Assembly: GCF_030700245.1 (NCBI RefSeq)
Contig: NZ_JAUYZI010000026.1
Span: 1 to 64,000 of the forward strand
Source of the DNA: Methylobacterium amylolyticum
GTDB lineage: Bacteria; Pseudomonadota; Alphaproteobacteria; Rhizobiales; Beijerinckiaceae
Reading direction: 5' to 3'
DNA: 64,000 nucleotides
Positions 18,173 to 26,446 of the stretch are shown one piece after another. Made by a program: the position numbers and the translations under genes. Under the pieces are notes generated by a model. That model was not told the DNA's origin. It did no database searches and worked only from the letters and a program-made list of their open reading frames with translations. Numbering within the stretch: the first letter of the stretch is position 1; the number at the start of each line of letters is the position of its first letter.

Positions 18173-18619
18173 GTGATCCCTGACTTCCTCGACGCGCTAG
18201 GCCCCGTCTGGGCCTGGGTGGTGGCCGGCCTCGCGCTCGCCGCCGCCGAGATCGTCGCGCCCGGCGTGTTCCTGATCTGGCTCGGCCTCGCGGCGCTGGC
18301 GACCGGGCTCGCGACCGCCCTCGCGCCGCTGCCGTGGCCGGTTCAGGCCCTGCTGTTCGCCGTCCTTTCGCTCGCCTGCGTCGGCCTCGCGCTGCGCCTG
18401 AACCGGCGCCACGTGCTGCGCCACGGCCCCCGCCTCAACCGCCCCGACCGCGGCCTCGTCGGCCGGGAGGCGACGCTGAGCGAACCGATCGTCGACGGCG
18501 CCGGGCGCCTGCGCTGCGACGACACCCTCTGGCGCGTGACGGGGCCGGACCTGCCGGCCGGCGCCCGGGTGCGGGTGACGGGGATCGAGGGTACGGTGCT
18601 GGTGGTGCGCGCGGCCTGA
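18173..18619 (+). CDS. NfeD-family membrane protein
   Basis: A 148-residue short NfeD protein. Hydrophobic segments cover about residues 14-70 (AWVVAGLALAAAEIVAPGVFLIWLGLAAL is the conserved first part), and the C-terminal OB-fold domain has NRPDRGLVGREATLSEPI and ends RVRVTGIEGTVLVVRAA. It lacks the ClpP-like protease domain of long NfeD forms. It starts with GTG 3 bases after the SPFH stop, so the two are one operon, and it is presumed to bind the SPFH ring. Confidence 0.9.
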   Translation: MIPDFLDALGPVWAWVVAGLALAAAEIVAPGVFLIWLGLAALATGLATALAPLPWPVQALLFAVLSLACVGLALRLNRRHVLRHGPRLNRPDRGLVGREATLSEPIVDGAGRLRCDDTLWRVTGPDLPAGARVRVTGIEGTVLVVRAA

Positions 18620-18821
18620 GTGCCCGTTCGGCCGCAGGCCCCGCCGGTCGTCGCCCGATCCGGCCGCTGACGGGCGCACACCTCATGACGCGGGACGGCG
18701 TGGGATCGCTCGGGCTCGGCGCGCGGTCCGCGCGCCTGCGGGCGACGCTCAGCGATCACGATAGACCATAAAGACGCGAACGGGGCCGACGCGTTCGGCC
18801 GAAGCCAGGGGAGGGCGATCG

Positions 18822-20123
18822 ATGGATCTGGAGGCGCGGACGGTGCGACGGGTCAGCAGGCGGCTCTTGCCGCTGCTGATCGTGTGCTACTTCATTTCCT
18901 ATCTCGACCGGGTCAACGTCGGCTTCGCGGCGCTGACCATGAACAAGGACCTCGGCATCTCCGCCACCGCCTACGGGCTCGGCGCCGGGGTGTTCTTCCT
19001 GACCTACTTCGCCTTCGAGGTGCCCTCGAACCTGATCCTGGAGCGGGTCGGGGCGCGGGTGTGGATCGCCCGGATCATGGTGACCTGGGGGCTCCTGTCG
19101 GGCGCGATGGCGTTCATCGTGGGCGAGAAGAGCTTCTACCTCGTGCGCCTGCTGCTCGGCGCGGCGGAGGCCGGCTTCTTCCCCGGCATCATCTTCTACC
19201 TCACGCTGTGGTTTCCCGCGCAGTACCGCGCCCGGATCATCAGCGCCTTCATGATCGCGATCCCGCTCTCCAGCGTGATCGGCTCGCCCGTCTCGGGGGC
19301 GCTCCTCGGTCTCGACGGGGTCTGGGGCTTCAAGGGCTGGCAGTGGCTCTACGTCCTCGAAGCGCTGCCCGCCGTCCTCCTCGCCGGCGTCGTCCTGGTC
19401 TTCCTCACGGACCGGCCGGAGGAGGCCGCGTGGCTCCCGGAGGACGAGCGGGCGTGGCTGACGCGGCGCCTCGCGGACGAGCGCCGGGCGCGCGAGGCCG
19501 CCCGCAGCTACAGCGTGCGGGAGGCGCTCACGGACGGGCGCGTGATGGCCGTCGCCTTCATCTACTTCGGCAACGTGGCGCTGCTCTACGGGCTCAGCTT
19601 CTTCCTGCCGCAGATCGTGAAGGGCTTCGATCTCACCAACTTCCAGACCGGCCTCGTGAGCCTCATCCCCTTCGCGATCGGCATCCTCGGCATGGTCGCG
19701 CTCGGGCGCTCCTCGGACCGCAGGGGCGAGCGCAGGGGCCACGTGGCCTTCGCGCTGCTGCTCGCGGCGGGCGGCACGGCGGCCGCGGCGCTCGCGTCCG
19801 ATCCCTACGCCAAGATGGCCCTGTTCAGCGTCTCGGCCTTCGGCATCTTCGGCGCCCTGCCCGTGATCTGGACCCTGCCCACCGCCTACCTCTCCGGCGC
19901 CGCGGCGGCCGGCGGCATCGCCATCATCAACGCGCTCGGAAACCTCTCGGGCTTCGCCGCGCCCTACGCGGTCGGCGCGATCAAGGATGCCACCGGCACC
20001 TTCACGGGCGGGCTGCTGCTGATCGCCGCGGCGGGCTTCGCGGCCATGGCGACCGTGCTCTGCCTGCGCCACGACCGGCGCCTGGAGCAGGCGCCGACGC
20101 CGGGCGTGCGGCCGGCGCAGTAG
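18822..20123 (+). CDS. MFS transporter, anion:cation symporter type
   Basis: A 433-residue, 12-helix major facilitator of the ACS family (relatives of tartrate, phthalate, galactonate and hexuronate carriers). The N-terminus carries LLIVCYFISYLDRVNVGFAAL, the hallmark of this family, where the Asp-Arg pair lies in TM1. The loop-2/3 region and PGIIFYLTLWFPAQYRARIIS in TM4 to TM5 agree. It imports an organic anion with protons. The next gene, 60 bases downstream on the same strand, is a D-lactate-type FAD dehydrogenase, so the pair may import and oxidise a 2-hydroxy acid. A 202-base gap with no recognised gene precedes it. Confidence 0.9.
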   Translation: MDLEARTVRRVSRRLLPLLIVCYFISYLDRVNVGFAALTMNKDLGISATAYGLGAGVFFLTYFAFEVPSNLILERVGARVWIARIMVTWGLLSGAMAFIVGEKSFYLVRLLLGAAEAGFFPGIIFYLTLWFPAQYRARIISAFMIAIPLSSVIGSPVSGALLGLDGVWGFKGWQWLYVLEALPAVLLAGVVLVFLTDRPEEAAWLPEDERAWLTRRLADERRAREAARSYSVREALTDGRVMAVAFIYFGNVALLYGLSFFLPQIVKGFDLTNFQTGLVSLIPFAIGILGMVALGRSSDRRGERRGHVAFALLLAAGGTAAAALASDPYAKMALFSVSAFGIFGALPVIWTLPTAYLSGAAAAGGIAIINALGNLSGFAAPYAVGAIKDATGTFTGGLLLIAAAGFAAMATVLCLRHDRRLEQAPTPGVRPAQ

Positions 20124-20183
20124 CCGGGGCCCGCACGGCGTGGGATGAGTCGTCGGTTTCGTTCGAGCCCACCGGAGCAGCCC

Positions 20184-21602
20184 ATGAACGCACCCGCTGC
20201 CGCCCCGCGCCCCCGCCCGGACGCGGCGACGATCGCCGACCTCGCCGAGGCCCTGCGCGCGGTGCTCGGGGAGCGCGTGGCGGCGGGCCTCGCCGTGCGC
20301 GAGCAGCACGCCAACCAGCTCACCTGGGCGCCCTGCGAGCCGCCGGACCTCGTGGTCTTCCCGCGCTCCACGGCGGAGGTCCAGGCGGTGGTGCGCGCCT
20401 GCGCCGCGCGCGACGTGCCGATCGTGCCCTACGGCGTCGGCACCTCCCTCGAAGGCCACGTCAACGCGCCCTTCGGCGGCGTCTCGATCGACACGAGCGG
20501 GATGAAGCGCGTGCTGGCCGTGAACGCCGACGACCTCGACTGCACGGTGGAGGCCGGGATCACCCGCAAGGCGGTGAACGAGCACCTGCGCGACACCGGC
20601 CTGTTCTTCCCCATCGATCCCGGGGCGGACGCCACCATCGGCGGCATGGCGGCCACGCGGGCCTCGGGCACCAACGCCGTGCGCTACGGGACGATGAAGG
20701 ACGCGGTGCTGGCGCTCAAGGCCGTGATGCCGAACGGCGACATCGTCACCACCGCGCGGCGGGCGCGCAAGTCGTCGGCCGGCTACGATCTCACCCGGCT
20801 GCTGATCGGCTCTGAGGGTACGCTCGGCGTCATCACCGAGATCACCCTGCGCCTCCACGGCATCCCCGAGGCGATCTCGGCGGGCATCTGCCCGTTCCCC
20901 TCGATCAAGGCCGCGTGCGACGCCACCATCCTGACGATCCAGTCCGGCATCCCGGTGGCGCGCATCGAACTGCTCGACGAGGTCCAGGTCGCCGCCTGCA
21001 ACCGCTACTCGAAGCTCACCCTGCCCGAGACCCCGCTGCTCTTGGTCGAGTTCCACGGCACCGACGCGGGGGCGCGCGAGCAGGCCGAGCGCTTCGGCGA
21101 GATCGCGCGGGACCTCGGCGGCGGACCGTTCGACTGGGCGACCCGGGCCGAGGACCGCTCGCGGCTCTGGCAGGCGCGCCACGACGTGTACTGGGCCGCG
21201 GTCGCGCTCCGGCCCGGCCCGACGATCAAGAACATGTCCACCGACGTCTGCGTACCGATCTCGCGGCTCGCCGACTGCGTCGAGGCGACGAAGCGCGACA
21301 TCGCGGCGAGCGGGCTCACGGCGCCGATCGCCGGCCATGTCGGCGACGGCAACTTCCACGCCCTGCCGCTCGTGGACGCGTCCAGCCCGGAGGAGATGGC
21401 GGCGGTGGCGGGCTTCCTCGACCGGCTCGTCGCCCGCGCGCTGAGCCTGGGCGGCACCTGCACGGGCGAGCACGGCATCGGCCAGAAGAAGATGCGCTTC
21501 ATGGAGAGCGAGCACGGGCCGGAAGCGCTCGGCCTCATGCGCGCGCTCAAGCGCGCCATCGACCCGCAAAACCTGATGAACCCCGGCAAGCTCGTCCCGT
21601 GA
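20184..21602 (+). CDS. FAD-binding D-lactate dehydrogenase/glycolate oxidase-type oxidoreductase
   Basis: A 472-residue flavoenzyme of the VAO family. The FAD domain is seen in PDLVVFPRSTAEVQAVVRAC and GTSLEGHVNAPFGGVSIDTS, and the second FAD signature in DPGADATIGGMAATRASGTNAV. The substrate domain has GHVGDGNFHALPLVD and GGTCTGEHGIGQKKMRFM, with the metal- and substrate-binding histidines of the D-lactate dehydrogenase (cytochrome) group. It oxidises a D-2-hydroxy acid and passes electrons to cytochrome c or quinone. The ATG at 20184 is preceded by CCGGAG. Pairing with the upstream MFS carrier suggests a transport-oxidation unit for lactate or a related hydroxy acid. Confidence 0.88.
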   Translation: MNAPAAAPRPRPDAATIADLAEALRAVLGERVAAGLAVREQHANQLTWAPCEPPDLVVFPRSTAEVQAVVRACAARDVPIVPYGVGTSLEGHVNAPFGGVSIDTSGMKRVLAVNADDLDCTVEAGITRKAVNEHLRDTGLFFPIDPGADATIGGMAATRASGTNAVRYGTMKDAVLALKAVMPNGDIVTTARRARKSSAGYDLTRLLIGSEGTLGVITEITLRLHGIPEAISAGICPFPSIKAACDATILTIQSGIPVARIELLDEVQVAACNRYSKLTLPETPLLLVEFHGTDAGAREQAERFGEIARDLGGGPFDWATRAEDRSRLWQARHDVYWAAVALRPGPTIKNMSTDVCVPISRLADCVEATKRDIAASGLTAPIAGHVGDGNFHALPLVDASSPEEMAAVAGFLDRLVARALSLGGTCTGEHGIGQKKMRFMESEHGPEALGLMRALKRAIDPQNLMNPGKLVP

Positions 21603-21706
21603 GGCGGGCACGTCCACGCTCCGCGCCGGCCGGATGGAAACCGGATCCGGCGGGGACGATGGCGCGAGAGACGCCGAGGCGCGCGAGCGCGTGAACCGAG
21701 GCCACC

Positions 21707-22351
21707 ATGGACGATCGCCTGCGGGAACGCTTCGCCGGGCTCTGGTCCCGGACCATCGGGCCGACCGGCGCGGAGGCGGCGTGGCGGGCCCTCGACGCCG
21801 GCTACGGCGCGGCGGGGCGCCACTACCACGGCTGGGGCCACGTCGCCGACCTGCTCGCCGGGCACGACGCGGTGCGGGCGCTGCCGGACTTCGCCGGGCT
21901 CGACCACGACGCCCTCGCTCTCGCGATCGTCTTTCACGACGCCGTCTACGACACCGGCCGGGCGGACAACGAGGCGCGGAGCGCCGACCTGCTCGCCGCC
22001 CACGCCGGGGACGCCGCCGCGGAAGCGGTCCGGGCGGCCATGGCGATGATCCGGGCGACCGCCGCCCATGAACCGGGCGCGGACCCGGCCACGCGCCTGA
22101 TGCTCGATCTCGACCTCGCCGTGCTGGGCGCCCAACCCCCGGTCTACGCGGCCTACGCGGCGGCGATCCGGCGGGAATACGGCGCCGTCCCGGAGGCGGC
22201 GTGGCGCCTCGGGCGCGCGGGCGTGCTCGGCCGCTTCCTCGCCCGGCCGCGGCTCTACGGAACGGCCCATTTCCGCGACCGCCTGGAGACGGCCGCCCGC
22301 GCCAACCTGGCGGCGGAGGCCGCCACGCTCCGGGGCGGGCCCGAGCCTTGA
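21707..22351 (+). CDS. HD-like metal-dependent phosphohydrolase-type protein
   Basis: A 214-residue protein like bacterial proteins annotated as predicted metal-dependent HD-superfamily phosphohydrolases. It has YHGWGHVADLLAGHDAV with a histidine near the N-terminus, then LAIVFHDAVYDTGRADNEARSA, where FHDAVYD supplies the HD pair, and later MLDLDLAVLGAQPPVYAAY. These motifs in this order are diagnostic of the family. The substrate is unknown. It follows the FAD dehydrogenase by 104 bases and is not obviously linked to it. Confidence 0.78.
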   Translation: MDDRLRERFAGLWSRTIGPTGAEAAWRALDAGYGAAGRHYHGWGHVADLLAGHDAVRALPDFAGLDHDALALAIVFHDAVYDTGRADNEARSADLLAAHAGDAAAEAVRAAMAMIRATAAHEPGADPATRLMLDLDLAVLGAQPPVYAAYAAAIRREYGAVPEAAWRLGRAGVLGRFLARPRLYGTAHFRDRLETAARANLAAEAATLRGGPEP

Positions 22352-22450
22352 GCCGGTTGTGCCCGCCGCCCCGCCCAGGCTGCCGATCCCCGGCGGCGGC
22401 GAGCGCGGGGTCAGGAAAGCCGCGTGCGCGCCGGACGAACCGGGTCCGCG

Positions 22451-22783
22451 CTACAGGGCGGCGCCTTCCTCGGACAGGAGCCGCCGCGCGTAGTGCCGGC
22501 CGATCACCTCGAACACCGGGGAGAACTTCGCCACGACCCCGGGCACGATGGCCTCGACGTGCAATTCGTCGTCGCCGACCTGGATCGCCGCGCCCGCGCG
22601 CAGGCCGTGGCCGCTGGCCGAGAACGCCCGGCGCTTGCCGAACCACTCGTCGGCCTCAATCGTGATCCGCTCCTTGGCGAACTGCTCGAAGGCCCAGGCG
22701 GTGTGCAGGTCGAGCCGCCGCCGGAGTTCGGCGGCGCCGAGCGCGTGCGGGACGGTGAGAGTCAGGGTGACGGGCTTGGACAT
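22451..22783 (-). CDS. Polyhydroxyalkanoic acid system family protein
   Basis: A 110-residue protein matching the PHA_gran_rgn family (putative polyhydroxyalkanoate granule-associated or regulatory proteins). It begins MSKPVTLTLTVPHALGAAEL, has a helix ELRRRLDLHTAWAFEQFAKE, a beta-rich centre, and ends VFEVIGRHYARRLLSEEGAAL. The longer open frame to 23119 is not used because the family starts at this Met. PHA storage is common in methylotrophic alphaproteobacteria. No PHA synthesis genes are adjacent. Confidence 0.72.
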   Translation of the reverse strand: MSKPVTLTLTVPHALGAAELRRRLDLHTAWAFEQFAKERITIEADEWFGKRRAFSASGHGLRAGAAIQVGDDELHVEAIVPGVVAKFSPVFEVIGRHYARRLLSEEGAAL

Positions 22784-22965
22784 GGCGAGGGCGGCCGCAG
22801 ACGGTCTCCACCAGACTACCACTCCGGAGCCCCGGTTCACAGCCCCTGCGGAGGCCTGGAACGGGTCCGTGCGCGGATGCGGGCGGCGCGCGCGGCGGCC
22901 GGACCGGCGCGGGCCGGGACCGTCGGGCTCCGCCGGATGCGCGCGGGGCCGCGGGCCGTGCGCGG

Positions 22966-23220
22966 TCAGCGAAGGCGGGCAGGCCCCCCGCCCTCGCCGG
23001 CCGGCGGTCCGCCCGCGCGTCGGCTGTCCGAGGGCTTGCGGAGGACGCTGACGAACGTGGTCGCGAGACCGAGCACCATGAGGGCGATCGCCGCCGCGAC
23101 GAACCAGCGGCCGCCCCACAGGTCCGTGATCGGCGCGCTGCGCGCGAGCGAGCGCATCACACCCCAGCCGAGGATGAGCGCGGCGGCCGCGCAGAGCGTG
23201 AGCTTGAGCCAGGGGCGCAT
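22966..23220 (-). CDS. Small two-helix membrane protein
   Basis: An 84-residue protein of unknown function. Two hydrophobic segments are visible, TLCAAAALILGWGVM (about 8-22) and FVAAAIALMVLGLATTFVSVL (about 40-60), joined by a short Trp-Gly-Gly loop. The C-terminal tail is Arg/Gly/Pro-rich and probably cytoplasmic. No family was recognised. Support is the hydrophobic pattern and codon bias only, so it may be mis-started. Confidence 0.5.
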   Translation of the reverse strand: MRPWLKLTLCAAAALILGWGVMRSLARSAPITDLWGGRWFVAAAIALMVLGLATTFVSVLRKPSDSRRAGGPPAGEGGGPARLR

Positions 23221-23273
23221 GGGGTCATCCTCAGTTGCAGGTCGGCACGGCGCCGGCCGGGATCGTCTGGAGC

Positions 23274-23345
23274 GCTCGCCGCCGAAGTGGATGCCGGTTC
23301 GGCGAAAGAGAGCGCGTCAAGACAGCAGCTCTAAGCCGGGGCTCG
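23274..23345. repeat. Candidate dispersed extragenic repeat
   Basis: The stretch contains the inverted repeat GCCGAA (23281-23286) and TTCGGC (23298-23303) around GTGGATGCCGG, followed by AAAGAGAGCGCGTCAAGACA. From memory this resembles a repeat found between genes in many Hyphomicrobiales genomes. A genome-wide count is needed to confirm it. It fills most of the gap between two minus-strand genes. Confidence 0.45.
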
Positions 23346-23355
23346 GGGCGTCGCA

Positions 23356-24021
23356 TCACCCGGCCGCCGCGGGAGGTCGGGACAGCACCCTGTCGGCCTG
23401 CGCCTGAAGCTGCCGCTCCCGCCGCTTGAGCAGGACGGCTCCGGCGATCAGGCAAGCGGCGGCGATGACGAGGAGCGCGAGCGAGGCCGGCCAGGACCAC
23501 GCGCGCACGCGCTCGCCGAGCAGGTAGGCGCCGCCGCCGACGAGGCTCGCCCAGGCGATGGCGCCGGACGCGTTGCAGGCGAGGAAGCGCGGCCACGGCA
23601 TGTGGGTGGTGCCGGCCAGAAGGCTCACGGCGGTGCGCAGCACCGACACGAAGCGCGCGACGATCACGATGCGTCCCCCGTAACGCAGGAACAGGTAGTG
23701 GCCGAGGCGCTGGCGCGGCGGGCCGAGCCCGATCTGCGGGCCGTAGCGGGCGAGGATCGCGCGCCCGGCGCCGCGCCCGATCGCGTAGCCGAGGTTGTCG
23801 CCGAGCACGGCGCCCGCGACCGCCGCGAGGATGACGGTCGGGAGGGCGGGTGCGTGCGGACCGCCGCCGGCCGCGAGCACCGCGACGGCGATGAGGATGC
23901 TCTCGCTTGGCACCGGCAGGCCGGTGCTCTCCAGCATCACCGACACGAAGACCGCCCAGGCGCCGTAGGCGAGGGCGGCCTGGGTCAGCGACGCTTCGGA
24001 GAGGACGTGGAGGGAGGCCAT
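23356..24021 (-). CDS. DedA-family membrane protein
   Basis: A 221-residue protein of the DedA/SNARE-associated (VTT) family. YGAWAVFVSVMLESTGLPVPSESILIAVAVLA has the conserved Glu and Pro-x-Pro-x-Glu of the first re-entrant part. GDNLGYAIGRGAGRAILARYG is the second signature and RYGGRIVIVARFVSVLRTAVSLLAG the third, with the essential Arg residues. These proteins are thought to move lipids such as undecaprenyl phosphate or phosphatidylethanolamine across the membrane. The start at 24021 begins at the conserved region; the open frame further upstream overlaps the ThrE-type gene out of phase. Confidence 0.88.
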   Translation of the reverse strand: MASLHVLSEASLTQAALAYGAWAVFVSVMLESTGLPVPSESILIAVAVLAAGGGPHAPALPTVILAAVAGAVLGDNLGYAIGRGAGRAILARYGPQIGLGPPRQRLGHYLFLRYGGRIVIVARFVSVLRTAVSLLAGTTHMPWPRFLACNASGAIAWASLVGGGAYLLGERVRAWSWPASLALLVIAAACLIAGAVLLKRRERQLQAQADRVLSRPPAAAG

Positions 24022-24074
24022 GCGGAGTCCTGCCGGCGCGTTCGGCGGAAACGCCGTTGCGGGCGCGCGGGTGG

Positions 24075-25451
24075 CTACGGGCGCCCGCGCCGGAGATCGA
24101 CCCAGTCCAGGATCATCTTCGGGACGATGAGCCCCGTGGTCATGGCCAGGAGGACGATCGCCGCCGTCGCGCTGTCGCCCAGCACCCCCGACACCAGCGC
24201 CGGCGTGGCCCGCGCCCCGAGCCCGACGATCGCGCCGAGATTGGCGATCGCCTCGAACATGAACACCCCGGGGATCAGGGAGACCACCGCCGCGAAGGCG
24301 CAGGCGCCGAACGGCATGCGCAGCCTGCGCGCCACCGGGGCCATCAGCGTGCCCACGCACAGGCACGCGACCAGCGCGCCGAGTTGCAGGCTCGCCCCCT
24401 GATGGATGAGCATCCAGCGCGCGGCGTGGGCGAGCATGCCGATGCCGATCGGCGCCGGCAGCATGCGCCAGGGCATGTTGAAGAACGAGCCGTAGGCTGC
24501 CACCGCCACGCCGGCCGCGACCACGTCGTGGACGAGGGGGACCGGAGCGGCCCGGCCGGGGCCCGGGAACGGCGAGGCGGCCAGGATCAGCCCGACGAGG
24601 AGGCCGGTGCTGATCGCCACGACGATCAGCGTCGCGAACGCGATCCGGGCGGTTCCCAGGGCGATGTGGGCCCGCGCCAGCTCGATCGCCCCGTTCAGGA
24701 AGTGCGGGCCCGGCACCAGTACCATGCAGGGGCAGACGACGAGGAGGTAGTGCGAGACCTCGGCGCCCAGCGCGGTCGCCAGGGCGGCCGCGCCGCTGCC
24801 GGCGAAGCCGGCCAGGAGCGCGGCCGAGAACGGTTGCAGGAACGGGTTCCCGCTCAGGCGGGACAGGGCCCGCCGCAGGCACGCCCCGGTGCCGGCGATC
24901 ACGGCGATCAGGCAGAGCGTGAGCCAGTCCGAGGCCCCGAAGATCACGCCGAGCGCGGCGGCGCCGATCCCGGCCATGGCGGCGAAGCGTCCGAGGGCGA
25001 CGGGCGCCCGGTGCTCGATCGCCGATGCCGCGGCGAGCGCCCGCTCCGCGGAGGTCTCCCCGGCGGCGACCGCGTCGATCATGCGCTCGGCGGCGACGAC
25101 CCGGCCGATGTCGATGCCGGTCGGCTCGGCGGCGTGCTGCTCGACCACCCGGCCGTCCGCCCGCGTCGCGGATAGGATGCCCCAGTGCGCGAACACCTGC
25201 CCCTCGCGTCCGAGCGCGTCGCCCAGGCGGCGGACGCTGGCGCGCAGCGCCTCGCTGGTCTGGCCGTTGACGAACAGGATGACGGCGAGCTTCACCAGCA
25301 GGCGGTCCGCCGTCCCCGCGTCCGCCGTCCCTGCATCCGCCGCGCTCCCGCCCGCCGCGCTTCCGTCCGCCGTCCCCGGGTCCGACCCGCCGCGCACCGC
25401 AGCCGCGCCGCCGGTCCCGTCGACAGGATGCCGCACCGCGATCTCACTCAT
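24075..25451 (-). CDS. ThrE-type threonine/serine exporter family protein
   Basis: A 458-residue protein that joins an N-terminal ThrE (DUF1212) domain and a C-terminal ThrE_2/ThrE-like domain in one chain. The first about 48 residues are a Gly/Ala/Asp linker with a 15-base tandem repeat. Residues 50-130 are the soluble, protease-like part; about ten hydrophobic segments follow, including LLVVCPCMVLVPGPHFLNGAIELARA, which carries the family Pro-Gly-Pro motif. Known members export L-threonine and L-serine using the proton gradient. Its ATG at 25451 lies 8 bases inside the end of cydB, so it is translationally coupled to the bd oxidase operon, which is an unusual partner. Confidence 0.83.
   Translation of the reverse strand: MSEIAVRHPVDGTGGAAAVRGGSDPGTADGSAAGGSAADAGTADAGTADRLLVKLAVILFVNGQTSEALRASVRRLGDALGREGQVFAHWGILSATRADGRVVEQHAAEPTGIDIGRVVAAERMIDAVAAGETSAERALAAASAIEHRAPVALGRFAAMAGIGAAALGVIFGASDWLTLCLIAVIAGTGACLRRALSRLSGNPFLQPFSAALLAGFAGSGAAALATALGAEVSHYLLVVCPCMVLVPGPHFLNGAIELARAHIALGTARIAFATLIVVAISTGLLVGLILAASPFPGPGRAAPVPLVHDVVAAGVAVAAYGSFFNMPWRMLPAPIGIGMLAHAARWMLIHQGASLQLGALVACLCVGTLMAPVARRLRMPFGACAFAAVVSLIPGVFMFEAIANLGAIVGLGARATPALVSGVLGDSATAAIVLLAMTTGLIVPKMILDWVDLRRGRP
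25305..25379 (-). repeat. Five tandem 15-base units in the ThrE-type gene
   Basis: Units start at 25305, 25320, 25335, 25350 and 25365. They encode degenerate pentapeptides of the TADAG/AAGGS kind in the linker before the ThrE domain. The units stay in frame, so copy-number change would only alter linker length. Confidence 0.75.
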
Positions 25452-26439
25452 AGTGCCCGGCGTGCTCGGAGAGATCGACCTTCCCCTTGAACACCCGGTA
25501 GACCACGACGGTGTAGATCAGCGTGATCGGCAGCACGACCACGCCCGCCCCCCAGAACAGGAAGGACAGGCTGCTCGGGGGCGCCGCGGCCTCCTCGATC
25601 GTGATCGTGAACGGCACCATGTAAGGGAGGAACGAGGCGGCGAGCGTCGCGAAGGCGGCGGCGAAGATGGTCGCCACCAGCGGGAACGGCAGCGCGTCGA
25701 TCCGGCGCCGCGCCGCGTGGACGAGCCCCGCGCAGGCGGCGGCGCCCACGAGCGGCAGGATCAGCATCTCCGGACGTTCGAACCAGCGGTGCAGCACCCG
25801 CAGGTTCATCGCCAGCGCGTAGGCGAAGGCCGCGGCCAGGAACAGGAGCACGCCGACGAGGAGCCTGGGCAGCAGGCGGTAGCCGAGATCGCGCACGTCG
25901 GCCTCGGTCTTGTTGCACAGCCACGCGGCGCCGAGCAGCGCGTAGCCGAGGCACAGGCCGAACCCGCACAGCACCGCGAACGGCGAGAGCCAGCCGAACG
26001 GGCCGCCCGCGTACTGCCCGTTGGCGATCGGCAGTTCCTCCACCAGCGCCCCCACGGCCGCGCCCTGGGCGAAGGCGGCGAACGCGGAGCCGCCGACGAA
26101 GCCCGCGTCCCAGAGCCGGCGCAGGCGCCGCGCCTTGTAGCGGAACTCGAAGGCGACCCCGCGCAGGATGAGGGCGGCGAGCATCGCCAGGAGCGGCAGG
26201 TAGAAGGCCGAGAGCAGCAGCGCGTAGGCGGCGGGGAAGGCGCCGAACAGGATCGTGCCCGCGACCACGAGCCAGGTCTCGTTGCCGTCCCAGACGGGGG
26301 CGATCGCCTGCATCATGTGGCGGCGCGCCGCCTCGTCGGGGGCGATCCCGAACAGCATCCCGACGCCGAGGTCGAAGCCGTCGAGCACCACGTAGAGCAG
26401 CAGGGAGAGGGCGAGCGCCGAGGCCCAGAACGCGATCAT
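25444..26439 (-). CDS. cydB: Cytochrome bd ubiquinol oxidase subunit II
   Basis: A 331-residue membrane subunit of a bd-type oxidase with eight or nine helices. It starts FWASALALSLLLYVVLDGFDLGVGMLFG, the CydB hallmark with the conserved Asp residues, and has APVWDGNETWLVVAGTILFGAFPAAY, the most conserved segment. Together with CydA it oxidises ubiquinol and reduces oxygen to water without pumping protons. The ATG at 26439 follows the cydA stop by 7 bases. The frame is open to 26487 but that part overlaps cydA. No small CydX-type gene was found between cydB and the following gene. Confidence 0.93.
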   Translation of the reverse strand: MIAFWASALALSLLLYVVLDGFDLGVGMLFGIAPDEAARRHMMQAIAPVWDGNETWLVVAGTILFGAFPAAYALLLSAFYLPLLAMLAALILRGVAFEFRYKARRLRRLWDAGFVGGSAFAAFAQGAAVGALVEELPIANGQYAGGPFGWLSPFAVLCGFGLCLGYALLGAAWLCNKTEADVRDLGYRLLPRLLVGVLLFLAAAFAYALAMNLRVLHRWFERPEMLILPLVGAAACAGLVHAARRRIDALPFPLVATIFAAAFATLAASFLPYMVPFTITIEEAAAPPSSLSFLFWGAGVVVLPITLIYTVVVYRVFKGKVDLSEHAGHYE

Positions 26440-26446
26440 GACGGTC

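Noticed and set aside
18756..22646. A 1296-codon open frame on the minus strand
   Set aside because: It runs antisense through the MFS, D-lactate dehydrogenase and HD-like genes, which have clear family motifs on the plus strand.
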